Origin: Alteromonas sp. BMJM2
Lineage (GTDB): Bacteria > Pseudomonadota > Gammaproteobacteria > Enterobacterales > Alteromonadaceae
Length of the DNA: 64,000 bases
Direction: 5' to 3'
NCBI RefSeq assembly: GCF_027257845.1
Contig: NZ_JAPVOT010000005.1
Span: 1 to 64,000 of the forward strand
Positions within the stretch are counted from its first letter, which is position 1; each line of letters begins with the position of its first letter. Shown here in pieces: positions 21,203 through 29,857 of the stretch. A program made the position numbers and the translations under genes. The notes below the pieces were generated by a model that worked only from the letters and a program-made list of their open reading frames with translations, had not been told where the DNA came from and searched no databases.

Positions 21203-21236
21203 CCCGCAAACTAGGCTGTTAAAAAGGAGCCCCCAT

Positions 21237-21881
21237 ATGTTTGGTAAATTGTTTAAAAAGGCGAAACCTGCAGCACCAAAGACGCCTGAGGTAATGGGGC
21301 TGTATTTAGGCGGTTCGTTTGAACTCGATAACCTTAAAATGTCGTTGCTAGAGCCCTCGCTAACTATTGAAAAAGCGGCTCGCTCGCACCTTATACAAGC
21401 TGTAGGCGAGGCACCCCTTGATACCGGCGGCACCATACTCAGGTTTTACACCGATGACGATGGTTTTTTGCAGGTTATTCTCGATGGCGGAATGAGTGAA
21501 AACCACGTAACCGATGTTAAGCTTTGGCATTTTTACGACACACAAACCATTGGCAGTGATGCCCAATGGAACAAATGTTTATCATCACTGATCAGCCAGC
21601 CAACCTATGACTTAGACGGCAACACCTTCACACGAGTATGGGGTGCCATTGGCGATGAGTCTCCCCCTGTGGCAGTAACAGAAACCACGTATGAGGAAGA
21701 CGGTGATATTAGTAAAACAGACCAATTTATGATGCTTTACGAACGTCCAATAGACAATGAACGGGTGGAAACCCTGTTAGTCGTTGGAGAAGAGAAACAA
21801 GTAGGTAACAATTTAGACCGATGTTTGGTAATTTCAACGGGCGTTGATATTCAACCAGCAGATATAACTATTAACGGATAG
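21237..21881 (+). CDS. yjfK: YjfK-like DUF2491 protein
   Basis: This 214-residue soluble protein belongs to the DUF2491 (YjfK) family. It starts MFGKLFKKAKP, with TGGTILRFYTDDDGFLQV in the middle and no known catalytic motif. AAAAAGGAGCCCCC precedes the ATG. It sits between the channel and yjfL. Function is unknown; operon membership is the only guide. Confidence 0.85.
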   Translation: MFGKLFKKAKPAAPKTPEVMGLYLGGSFELDNLKMSLLEPSLTIEKAARSHLIQAVGEAPLDTGGTILRFYTDDDGFLQVILDGGMSENHVTDVKLWHFYDTQTIGSDAQWNKCLSSLISQPTYDLDGNTFTRVWGAIGDESPPVAVTETTYEEDGDISKTDQFMMLYERPIDNERVETLLVVGEEKQVGNNLDRCLVISTGVDIQPADITING

Positions 21882-21892
21882 GAACAAAAAAT

Positions 21893-22312
21893 ATGACGGA
21901 CACAATCATGCAATCTCTTGCCGGGCTAGATAACTTTGCTTTGTACTTTGGCCTTTCAATCCTGTTCTTATTTATTTTCAAATTGGTGTATGCATTAGTC
22001 ACACCGCATGACGAGTGGAAACTGGTTAAAGAAGACAAAAACGTTGCCGCAGCCATTGGTTTTGGAGGCGCTATTATCGGTTTTGCTATTGCTCTTGGAA
22101 GTGCCGCTTCAAACTCTGTTGCCGTCATCGACTTCGCCATTTGGGCCATTGTTGCCGTTATTGCTCAGTCTCTGGCTTTTGCGATTTTACGATTTAGCTT
22201 TATGCCAAAAATTGCTGAGCGCATTAATAACAACGAGATTTCTGCAGGTGTGATGCTTGCCAGTATGTCAATTGCCGTAGGCTTGCTCAACGCAGCATGC
22301 ATGACCTATTAG
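21893..22312 (+). CDS. yjfL: YjfL-like DUF350 membrane protein
   Basis: This 139-residue inner-membrane protein has four predicted helices (about 18-38, 52-72, 80-100 and 113-133), the DUF350 pattern, with small residues such as GFGGAIIGFAIALGSAA. It starts 11 bases after yjfK. DUF350 proteins occur widely beside PspA-like and ATP-grasp genes, as here; their role is not established. Confidence 0.87.
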   Translation: MTDTIMQSLAGLDNFALYFGLSILFLFIFKLVYALVTPHDEWKLVKEDKNVAAAIGFGGAIIGFAIALGSAASNSVAVIDFAIWAIVAVIAQSLAFAILRFSFMPKIAERINNNEISAGVMLASMSIAVGLLNAACMTY

Positions 22313-22321
22313 GGAGCCGCT

Positions 22322-23098
22322 ATGACAGACTCAACAGACAACACAAATAAACAGGGCCCGCTTGGCTCTTCGCTTTCTGATAGTAACTGCGAAAGCAGCT
22401 ATAAAACCAGCTGTAAAAATACTTCCACCAGCGATGGCAGCTGGATGAGTACTCAAGCATTACCTGAAACGAACGCTGAGCCCGAAGCAAAAACCAAACG
22501 CAGTAAGTACATCAATTTAAGCCGGATGCGCAAAACGTTTAGCGTTAAACCCTTGGCGCTAGGCGTGGCCAGCGTAATGCTTTCTGCCTGCGGCGCTGAG
22601 CGTGAAGAAGCTAAGATTTATACATCAATTGATGACTGCAAGTTGGATTACCCTGATGCACTAGAAAAGTGTGAGGCAGCCTATAAAACCGCAGCTGATG
22701 AAGCGCTGCGCACAAGCCCACGATTTAATTCAGAATACGACTGTGAATACGAATTCGGCCCGAATCAGTGCCGCAACGTCAATACAAGTGGTGGCAGCTT
22801 TTTCATGCCGTTTATGGCAGGTTACATGGTGAGTTCACTGCTCTCACCAAACCGCTATTATTCACAACCATTGTATACCTCATCTTCATACAACTCGCCT
22901 TTTCGCTCACGGTGGATAACGGCCGACGGACATGTGTTCGATGGCGATATTCGCAAGCGTAATTACCGAGTAAGTAAAGATCAGTTAAAACCAAAACCTA
23001 CCGTTAATCGCACGATGAAGCGAGGCGGCTTCGGCAGTAGCGTGCGTGCTAAATCGTCATGGGGCAGCAGTAGTCGCAAAGGCGGATGGGGCGGCTAG
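22322..23098 (+). CDS. yjfM: YjfM-like DUF1190 lipoprotein with N-terminal extension
   Basis: The 258-residue protein has a DUF1190 core with KRSKYINLSRMRKTF, a lipobox-like VMLSAC at about residues 86-91, a Cys-rich part (DDCKLDYPDALEKCE, EYDCEYEFGPNQC) and a Gly/Ser/Arg-rich C-terminus. Unlike usual members, about 58 hydrophilic Ser/Thr/Asn-rich residues precede the KRSKYINL start, which places the hydrophobic segment too far in for an ordinary signal peptide. TAGGGAGCC gives a good ribosome site for the ATG used. It may therefore be a type II membrane protein. Confidence 0.8.
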   Translation: MTDSTDNTNKQGPLGSSLSDSNCESSYKTSCKNTSTSDGSWMSTQALPETNAEPEAKTKRSKYINLSRMRKTFSVKPLALGVASVMLSACGAEREEAKIYTSIDDCKLDYPDALEKCEAAYKTAADEALRTSPRFNSEYDCEYEFGPNQCRNVNTSGGSFFMPFMAGYMVSSLLSPNRYYSQPLYTSSSYNSPFRSRWITADGHVFDGDIRKRNYRVSKDQLKPKPTVNRTMKRGGFGSSVRAKSSWGSSSRKGGWGG

Positions 23099-23099
23099 A

Positions 23100-24266
23100 A
23101 TGTTTAGAATGCCCTGCCAGCCGCGGCCAAACTGGCAGCAGCTAGCCTCAGAGTTCGGCTTTCACTTTCATACCATGTACGGACAGCCGTATTGGGATGA
23201 AAGTGCCTATTATCAGTTTTCGTTAGCGCAAATTGAAAACGATATTGAAGCTCCCACCGCAGAATTACATCAAATGTGTTTAGCCGTGGTGGAAGAAGTA
23301 GTTAACAGCGAATCATTACTTCGCCGATTTGCCATACCCGAACAACACTGGGATTTGGCTCAATCAAGCTGGTTTAATGCCGACCCCAGTTTATATTCTC
23401 GTCTAGATCTTGTTTATAACGGTTCGGGCCCAGCGAAGTTATTGGAAAACAACGCCGACACGCCCACCAGCCTATACGAATCAGGTTTTTGGCAGTGGCT
23501 GTGGCTAGAGCAGAACGTGGATAATGGGAAACTGGCTAGGCATTCAGATCAATTTAACAGCCTGCAAGAAAAACTGGTTCATCGATTCCGTGAAATCGCC
23601 AAGCATTATAATATTCAGCAACTTCACATGGCCTGTTGCAAAGATACCGATGAAGACAGAGGTACCGTGCAATACCTTCAAGATTGCGCGGCAGAAGCTG
23701 GGCTGCTCGCCGACTTTGTGTTTATTGAAGACATTGGCATTGCAGATACTGGTGTGTTTACCGATTTAAATGACAATCCTATCACAGATTGTTTTAAGCT
23801 TTATCCGTGGGAGTTTATGCTTCGGGAAGAATTCGGCGACGCGCTAGCCAGTGCAGAAGTGAATTGGCTAGAGCCTGCTTGGAAATCTGTTTTATCGAAC
23901 AAAGCATTGCTTCCTATGCTGTGGAAGATGTTTGAAGGCCACCCTAACCTGCTACCATCGTATTTCAGCGATGAAGCTGATAAAGCGGTTGCGTCGGGTA
24001 AATGGATTAAAAAACCATTGTATTCACGGGAGGGTGCGAACGTTTCGATTCTTCAAGATGGCAAAGAGGATGAGCTAAGCAACGGTCCCTATGGAGAAGA
24101 AGGCTTTATCGTGCAGGCCTTTGAACCTTTACCCACCTTTGGTGATAATTACACGCTAATTGGCAGCTGGCTGGTAGATGACATGCCTGCGGGAATTTCA
24201 GTCAGGGAGGATACGTCTGCCATTACACAAGACCTCTCGCGCTATGTGCCTCACATTATTTTATAA
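23100..24266 (+). CDS. yjfC: Glutathionylspermidine synthase-like ATP-grasp protein (YjfC-like)
   Basis: This 388-residue protein belongs to the glutathionylspermidine synthase N-terminal-like ATP-grasp family. It has WFNADPSLYSRLDLVYNG, KLLENNADTPTSLYE and KPLYSREGANVSIL as ligase motifs. It lacks the amidase domain of E. coli Gss, as YjfC does, so it may join an amine to a peptide or protein carboxylate. The ATG at 23100 comes directly after the yjfM stop, with GGGGCGG upstream, giving coupling. Confidence 0.87.
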   Translation: MFRMPCQPRPNWQQLASEFGFHFHTMYGQPYWDESAYYQFSLAQIENDIEAPTAELHQMCLAVVEEVVNSESLLRRFAIPEQHWDLAQSSWFNADPSLYSRLDLVYNGSGPAKLLENNADTPTSLYESGFWQWLWLEQNVDNGKLARHSDQFNSLQEKLVHRFREIAKHYNIQQLHMACCKDTDEDRGTVQYLQDCAAEAGLLADFVFIEDIGIADTGVFTDLNDNPITDCFKLYPWEFMLREEFGDALASAEVNWLEPAWKSVLSNKALLPMLWKMFEGHPNLLPSYFSDEADKAVASGKWIKKPLYSREGANVSILQDGKEDELSNGPYGEEGFIVQAFEPLPTFGDNYTLIGSWLVDDMPAGISVREDTSAITQDLSRYVPHIIL

Positions 24267-24435
24267 ACGAAAGACTTTATGAACGCAAGAATCTATGAGC
24301 GACAGGTTTTATGAACACAGGATTTGTGACCATGTGCGCTCTAAAGTCCATATTACTTGTATTACATTCTAGCACCGCAATATTAACACCGTGCTACTCA
24401 CAATACTTATTTAGCATTATCGTAAAGGACACGTT

Positions 24436-24978
24436 ATGAAGTCGCTATCGATGCAGCTGCGCATCATACTTACCGTAGTCGCACTGTTAATTTTAATTGA
24501 AGTGGCAAACCTTTTAACAGGTAATTCACTCAATGCCTTTGGCGTTGTGCCACGCTCTTTAAATCACTTGCCATTTATTTTTACTGCCCCTTTTCTTCAT
24601 GGCACTCCTACACACTTAATGGCAAACCTATTGCCGCTCATGCTGTTCATGTGGCTAACAATGCAATGGGGCAAGCGCACCTTTATTATTGCTACTGTTT
24701 GCGCGCTGCTTATTGGCGGCCTCGGCGTATGGCTGTTTGGACGAAGCGCAACACATATTGGGGCCAGCGGCATGGTATATGGCTACTTTGGCTTTTTGGT
24801 ATTGGCTGGGTTTAGAAGCAATAAAGTTCGATATTTGCTCATTTCCTTGGTGGTTGCTGCGCTATACGGCGGAATGTTAGTTGGCGTACTTCCCACATCA
24901 AAGTTTATTTCGTTTGAATATCACCTATTTGGCTTTCTAGGTGGGTTATTTGCCGCTTGGCACTGGGCACGGAAGTAA
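24436..24978 (+). CDS. Rhomboid-family intramembrane serine protease
   Basis: This 180-residue protein has six predicted membrane helices and the rhomboid catalytic dyad: S111 in HIGASGMVYG and H163 in EYHLFGFLGG. HLMANLLP carries the conserved oxyanion-side histidine and asparagine. It lacks the extra cytosolic domain of GlpG. The GxSG region does not look like the rhombosortase form, so GlyGly-CTERM processing is not indicated. A 45-base overlap with a longer reading of the next frame is avoided by that gene's ATG at 25023. Confidence 0.87.
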   Translation: MKSLSMQLRIILTVVALLILIEVANLLTGNSLNAFGVVPRSLNHLPFIFTAPFLHGTPTHLMANLLPLMLFMWLTMQWGKRTFIIATVCALLIGGLGVWLFGRSATHIGASGMVYGYFGFLVLAGFRSNKVRYLLISLVVAALYGGMLVGVLPTSKFISFEYHLFGFLGGLFAAWHWARK

Positions 24979-25022
24979 CTTTCCGTATAATCATATTACA
25001 GAACTCGAAGTTACAGATTGAT

Positions 25023-25724
25023 ATGTCAGCAGTACAACAACCTCAGCAAAAAAATCAGGGCTTTTTTGGCAACCTCGCCTTTAATATCATTATTCCTGTA
25101 GTGCTTATGAGCTATGCAAGCTCTGAGGACTATTTAGGCCCTGCGTGGAGCATAGTGGCGGCGCTAAGCTTTCCCATCGGCTACGGACTTTATGATTTAA
25201 AGCAGTCGGGTAAAGTGAATGGTTTCTCAATTCTTGGGATCATCAGCGTACTGCTTACCGGGGGGTTTAGCCTATTAAAACTTCCCGCCGAGTATATTGC
25301 GATAAAAGAAGCCGCGATCCCCGGCCTTATTGGCATTGCAGTTTTAGTCACTCAATATACCGAAAAGCCGTTAGTCAAGATGTTGATATTAAATGACCAA
25401 ATTATCAATTGGCCTCATCTAAATCAGGTACTTGACGCTAAAGGTAAGCAGGTTGAGTTTAATAAAAAAGTGGCAGTAAGCTCATATATTGTTGCAAGCT
25501 CTTTCTTTTTGTCTTCTGCGCTTAATTACATATTGGCAAAAATGATACTCGTCAGCGAACCTGGCACAACGGCCTACACCGAAGAGCTTGGCAGAATGAC
25601 AGCACTAAGCTACCCCGTGATCGTCATTCCCAGTATGGTGTTACTGATTGCTGCGTTGTGGTATCTGTTTGCTCAAATAAAGAAAATTACGGGTGAAGAG
25701 CTCGATAACTTTATTAATCAGTAG
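25023..25724 (+). CDS. Multi-pass membrane protein, VC0807-like
   Basis: This 233-residue protein has six or so predicted membrane segments and looks like the VC0807 family of uncharacterised inner-membrane proteins. Recognisable stretches are NLAFNIIIPVVLMSY and IVAALSFPIGYGLYDLKQSGKVN. The ATG at 25023 is used; the frame is open from 24957, but that part overlaps the rhomboid gene and has no family character. Function is unknown. Confidence 0.7.
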   Translation: MSAVQQPQQKNQGFFGNLAFNIIIPVVLMSYASSEDYLGPAWSIVAALSFPIGYGLYDLKQSGKVNGFSILGIISVLLTGGFSLLKLPAEYIAIKEAAIPGLIGIAVLVTQYTEKPLVKMLILNDQIINWPHLNQVLDAKGKQVEFNKKVAVSSYIVASSFFLSSALNYILAKMILVSEPGTTAYTEELGRMTALSYPVIVIPSMVLLIAALWYLFAQIKKITGEELDNFINQ

Positions 25725-25932
25725 TCGTATATATATTTTTATTCATGGTCGTGGCCTGATGGGCTGCGGCCAACTCCAAATAAAATATTTCTTTTTCCTT
25801 TTTCGTTTTTCCCTTTTCCTTTCCTAATTACTGACATCTCCCTCGTGATGTGACAACTTTTGTTGCACCAAAACTAATGACAAACCGTACAATGTACGTC
25901 TTACTTTGTTCAAAACGGTCCCCCTGCCACCT

Positions 25933-26712
25933 ATGTTGAAAATTGAAAAGTTAACAAAATCGTTTGAAGGCGTTAGCGCTCCTATCCTTTGTGATTTAGA
26001 CCTTTCGGTAAATAACGGCGATTCCGTGAGTATTCAAGGGGCTTCAGGGTGTGGCAAATCAACGCTATTATCTCTTATTGCAGGCTTTGATACGCCTAGC
26101 TCAGGTATTATTTTAATTAACGATTACTGTTTGTATAAAAGCAGTAAAAGTTCATTTCAAGACGTTCACTCCAATGCCCGAAAATTAACTGCGGCTGAAA
26201 AAGGCACGTTTGGAACAGAGACTGTTTTAAACAGTGTAGTGAGAAATAGAAGCTATGTTGATGACTTTCGAAAGAATCATTTGGGGATCGTATTTCAAAG
26301 CTATAACCTGTTTGATTGTTTTAATGCATGGGACAACATTGCGTTTACCGCGCGATTAAAAGGTAACTACAACCCGCAGTATCAAACTGAACTTATGGAA
26401 CAGCTCAGTATTTTGCCTCTTGCGAAAAAGCCAATTTCTCAGTTATCGGGTGGTGAGCAACAGCGCTGTGCAATAGCAAGAGCACTGGTACACAAGCCCT
26501 CTTTAATACTCGCCGACGAACCTACCGGTAATTTAGATGAAGCCACCAGCCAAGCTGTTTCCGATATTCTCTATGACATTTGTAGCGCGATGAACACAAC
26601 ATTACTGGTTGTGACACACAGCCCTGATGTGGCTAAAAAGGCGAATTTCCCTTTGTGGCTACATAAAGGCAAATTGAACAAAGAAAAGTCGCCGATTAAG
26701 GAATTGCAGTGA
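25933..26712 (+). CDS. ABC transporter ATPase of the LolD/MacB type
   Basis: This 259-residue ATPase has Walker [10 protein letters not shown], signature [15 protein letters not shown] and Walker [13 protein letters not shown], the form found with FtsX-like (MacB/LolCDE) permeases. About 40 extra residues sit between Walker A and the Q-loop ([19 protein letters not shown] to RKNH), longer than usual. The ATG at 25933 begins [13 protein letters not shown]. It heads an ATPase-permease-lipocalin cassette and probably energises the next gene's product. Confidence 0.88.
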   Translation: MLKIEKLTKSFEGVSAPILCDLDLSVNNGDSVSIQGASGCGKSTLLSLIAGFDTPSSGIILINDYCLYKSSKSSFQDVHSNARKLTAAEKGTFGTETVLNSVVRNRSYVDDFRKNHLGIVFQSYNLFDCFNAWDNIAFTARLKGNYNPQYQTELMEQLSILPLAKKPISQLSGGEQQRCAIARALVHKPSLILADEPTGNLDEATSQAVSDILYDICSAMNTTLLVVTHSPDVAKKANFPLWLHKGKLNKEKSPIKELQ

Positions 26713-26770
26713 ATACAATGATTGGCGTCATTATGGGTGGCATAGTGACAGCAAAAGCGAGCGCAGTCGT

Positions 26771-26812
26771 TAATGCAACAGGTAATGCAACAGGTAATGC
26801 AATAGTTAATGC
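26771..26812. repeat. 12-bp tandem repeat TAATGCAACAGG
   Basis: Two perfect 12-base copies (26771-26782, 26783-26794), one degenerate copy and a half copy follow. They lie in the 142-base gap between the ATPase and the permease. Confidence 0.75.
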
Positions 26813-26854
26813 ATGTGTCAAACCTGCCTATTATTTAAATGATGAAGTGTCCCT

Positions 26855-29800
26855 TTGCATAGAACCTTAAACCTCACCCTTAACGCCCTTTTAGCCATGT
26901 CGCGGGTAAGACCGTGGGAACCGCTGCTCATCATGTTTGCTATCATTTTAGCAAATGCAGGCCTCATTACCGTGCTGCTCATTAACGAAGGCGCTTCACA
27001 AGGTGAGCTAGCCAGCAGCCAGTCTTCTATTTTTAATGGCGGTACTATTGTTTTTGTCGACAAGGCTGCTATGTCCAACAGAGCTGTGGATGAGGCTGCA
27101 AGTGCGCCTCAAATAGGTAAAGTGGGTGAAGTGGGGAAAGACGACTCTCTCAGTAAAGCTGATTATGCGAAATTGAGAATGGCAGGGTTTACCCAACTGG
27201 TAGCGTTTAGCCAGAGAGAACAAAGGTTCTCATGCGCTGAAGGTGGCAATAGCGATAACCAAGTAGAAACGTCGCAAGCGGCTTCAGAGCTGTCTCTTTT
27301 AGGAATAGATAACCAAGCCCTTTTTAGCTATCCAGTTGCTGGGGACAAAGCAGGCTCAATTTCAAATAGTATGGCTGGGTTAATGTCAGCAAATGGGGGC
27401 TCTGCTGAGCCACATCATGTTGTGGGCGCCATACACCCGGCTACAAAATCAAAGCTCGGCTGCGATGTGTTGTTTTTCAGTAGCAGTCAAAAGGGTAATA
27501 AAAAAGGTAGTCAAAAAGGCAGCCAAAAACTCAGTCAAAAAGGCAGCCAAAAAAATAGCCAACTAGTCCGTGATGACAAACAAGACGGCAAAGTCTCTTC
27601 ATCAGGAGTTTCTTCATTAGGAGCGTCTTCATCAGGAGCCTCTTCAGCTGCAGCCTTACCTACGGGGCCAGCTGAAGCGGGAGCTAAAACGGCAGGTGCA
27701 TTGCCGCCCTCTTCTGATATCACTTCAACGTCGTCATCCTCATCGGCCACTATTGTACAGCTAAGTGTAAGCACTGCAGTGCCTCAAGATACTATTGTTG
27801 TGTCGCTAGCAGACTTTTATCGCCGAAATATCACTGAGGCCACTTGGCCCCTATCAGGTTTTTTGTCCTTACTTCCTCTCTCACAAAATGAGAAGCTAGA
27901 TATACAACAAAGGCTTTCACAGACCGTTGCATTTGAAGATGTCAGTACGCAACAAGATACAGGCTCGTTACCAGATAGCTTTAAGCTGAATTTATGGGCT
28001 ATGGGCGCGTTAATGGCCGTAGTAGCTCTCTTTATTGTGTTAAACGCGCTGAACTTGATGTACCGAACTCGTTTACCCAATATTATTAGAATGAGGCAAC
28101 TGGGCATAAGCAGCCGCTATGTAACCACTGCACTGCTTATCGAACTGTTACTTTATTGTGTGTTTAGCGTGCCCATTGGCTGTGCCGCTGGCTTTTATGC
28201 CGCGTCAATGCTTTCACCGATTATAAGCGGCACTTTTTCGTCCCTTTTCAACGCAGTGTTTATTACTCCTGACGTCAACCTGATCAGCACACTCGCGCTC
28301 TCGGTTTTTGTTACCTTTTTATCGCTGGGCATATTTGCTCTCATTCCAGCAAAGCAACTCTCCACTGCATTAAGCACAAGCAAAGTAAAAGCCGCTCAGC
28401 CTATGCGAAAACGCTCTGTCCTTGTTTGGACGATAGCTGGCATTGCACTTTTAGCCATTACCCAAGCGTTAATATCAACTACGCTGCACGCGCTGCTGTT
28501 TGTTGCACTATTATTGCTGGTAAGCTGCTCTCTCGTGATTATCTGGTTGCCAATACTGGCCAACGGTGTGATGAAGGTGACGCCTCCTAGTAAACCCGTT
28601 TTACACTTTATAGTGGCAAGTACTGCACAGCTTTCTTCTCGTACCCGTCTTGCCGTCTGTGCTTTTTTCATTGCGCTTACTGCTAACATTGGCATGAACG
28701 TTATGACCGATAGCTTTCGTGCGGCTACGGAAAGTTGGCTAACACAGCGATTATACGCCCCTGCGTATTTGTACACCGATAAAGCACTCTCTGAGCTTGT
28801 TATACCCGAGGGCGTTGCCTCAACACCATTGCTACGACTTCAAGGTAAACTCGTTGCACAGTCTAATACTATTGGCAATGATTTTAGTAGCTCTGATTCT
28901 AGTAGCAACGATTTTAGTAGCAGGGACTTTAAAAGTGCGGATGCTACCACTGTTTCAATTAGCAGTTACCCTACCCATGATAATGGTCGTAATGCCCTAG
29001 TTGTAGACTCAAGTGTTCCCAATGCATGGGCCAAGTTTGAAAGCGGTGAAGGCATTTACATTAATCAACAGCTTGCGTTTTCCAATGATGTTTCACTGGG
29101 CGACACACTTTTTCTTGAAGAGATGAAGGCCGCCAATATCGATGAGAGCTCTAAGAAGCACAACAATAGCTTCTTTAACAAACCACCCTCTTTTACTGTA
29201 TTAGGCATCTACCCAGATTACGGCAATATAAAAACGCAATTGCTGTTACCACTTTCAAGCTTTAATAGAGATACTATTGGTGACGCCGCATTTTCTGGCG
29301 TGCTTGCTATCTCTTATGGTCAATCTACTTTCCCAGCTAATACACCTGAAGCGCCTCAAACCTTTGAGCAGAAGGAAGCAACACTCGCCACCCAGGGCAA
29401 TCTCTACAGTAGAGAAGAATTACTCACGCTTTCGATGGATACCTTTGATAGAACCTTTGTTCTTACTGATGGCTTAAATATCACAACGCTGCTTGTAGCG
29501 GGGATCGCCTTTGCAGTATCGCTAAGTATATTATCGCTCAGTAATGCATCGTCACTTACTGTGCTGCGGGCACTTGGGGTGAGTAAAGCAGCAGTGAAGC
29601 TCAGCTTACTGGGACAATATATTTTTCTATGTCTACTCACCGCCTTACTTGCCGTACCGTTTGGTGTTTATCTAGCCTATGTATTTATCTTCAAAGTTAA
29701 TCGGCTTGCCTTTAGCTGGGTGTATCCACTGGCCGTCGACGTTGGCGTTATCGTAAGCAGTGTAACGGTGTCGCTCGCAATCATATGCTTGGTAATTGCC

Positions 29801-29857
29801 CTTCCATTAGGTCGGCTAAAGCCCAAAGTAGATTTACGACAGGATGCACCGCTATGA
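26855..29857 (+). CDS. FtsX-like permease with low-complexity periplasmic insertions
   Basis: This 1000-residue inner-membrane protein has a first helix at about 24-45, a periplasmic domain to about 370, a block of helices at about 378-580, a second periplasmic domain, and three helices near the C-terminus. That is a duplicated FtsX/MacB-like layout, and it could stand for two fused permeases of an AttEFGH-like system. Residues about 208-302 and 677-695 are Ser/Lys/Gly-rich repeats (KGSQ units, SSSGAS units, DFSS units). The start is TTG at 26855; an ATG at 26897 is the alternative. It overlaps the next gene by ATGA. Confidence 0.83.
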   Translation: MHRTLNLTLNALLAMSRVRPWEPLLIMFAIILANAGLITVLLINEGASQGELASSQSSIFNGGTIVFVDKAAMSNRAVDEAASAPQIGKVGEVGKDDSLSKADYAKLRMAGFTQLVAFSQREQRFSCAEGGNSDNQVETSQAASELSLLGIDNQALFSYPVAGDKAGSISNSMAGLMSANGGSAEPHHVVGAIHPATKSKLGCDVLFFSSSQKGNKKGSQKGSQKLSQKGSQKNSQLVRDDKQDGKVSSSGVSSLGASSSGASSAAALPTGPAEAGAKTAGALPPSSDITSTSSSSSATIVQLSVSTAVPQDTIVVSLADFYRRNITEATWPLSGFLSLLPLSQNEKLDIQQRLSQTVAFEDVSTQQDTGSLPDSFKLNLWAMGALMAVVALFIVLNALNLMYRTRLPNIIRMRQLGISSRYVTTALLIELLLYCVFSVPIGCAAGFYAASMLSPIISGTFSSLFNAVFITPDVNLISTLALSVFVTFLSLGIFALIPAKQLSTALSTSKVKAAQPMRKRSVLVWTIAGIALLAITQALISTTLHALLFVALLLLVSCSLVIIWLPILANGVMKVTPPSKPVLHFIVASTAQLSSRTRLAVCAFFIALTANIGMNVMTDSFRAATESWLTQRLYAPAYLYTDKALSELVIPEGVASTPLLRLQGKLVAQSNTIGNDFSSSDSSSNDFSSRDFKSADATTVSISSYPTHDNGRNALVVDSSVPNAWAKFESGEGIYINQQLAFSNDVSLGDTLFLEEMKAANIDESSKKHNNSFFNKPPSFTVLGIYPDYGNIKTQLLLPLSSFNRDTIGDAAFSGVLAISYGQSTFPANTPEAPQTFEQKEATLATQGNLYSREELLTLSMDTFDRTFVLTDGLNITTLLVAGIAFAVSLSILSLSNASSLTVLRALGVSKAAVKLSLLGQYIFLCLLTALLAVPFGVYLAYVFIFKVNRLAFSWVYPLAVDVGVIVSSVTVSLAIICLVIALPLGRLKPKVDLRQDAPL

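Noticed and set aside
24436..24978. Rhombosortase with GlyGly-CTERM substrates
   Set aside because: The protein is an ordinary small rhomboid by its GASG and EYH regions, and no GlyGly-CTERM protein is in the window.
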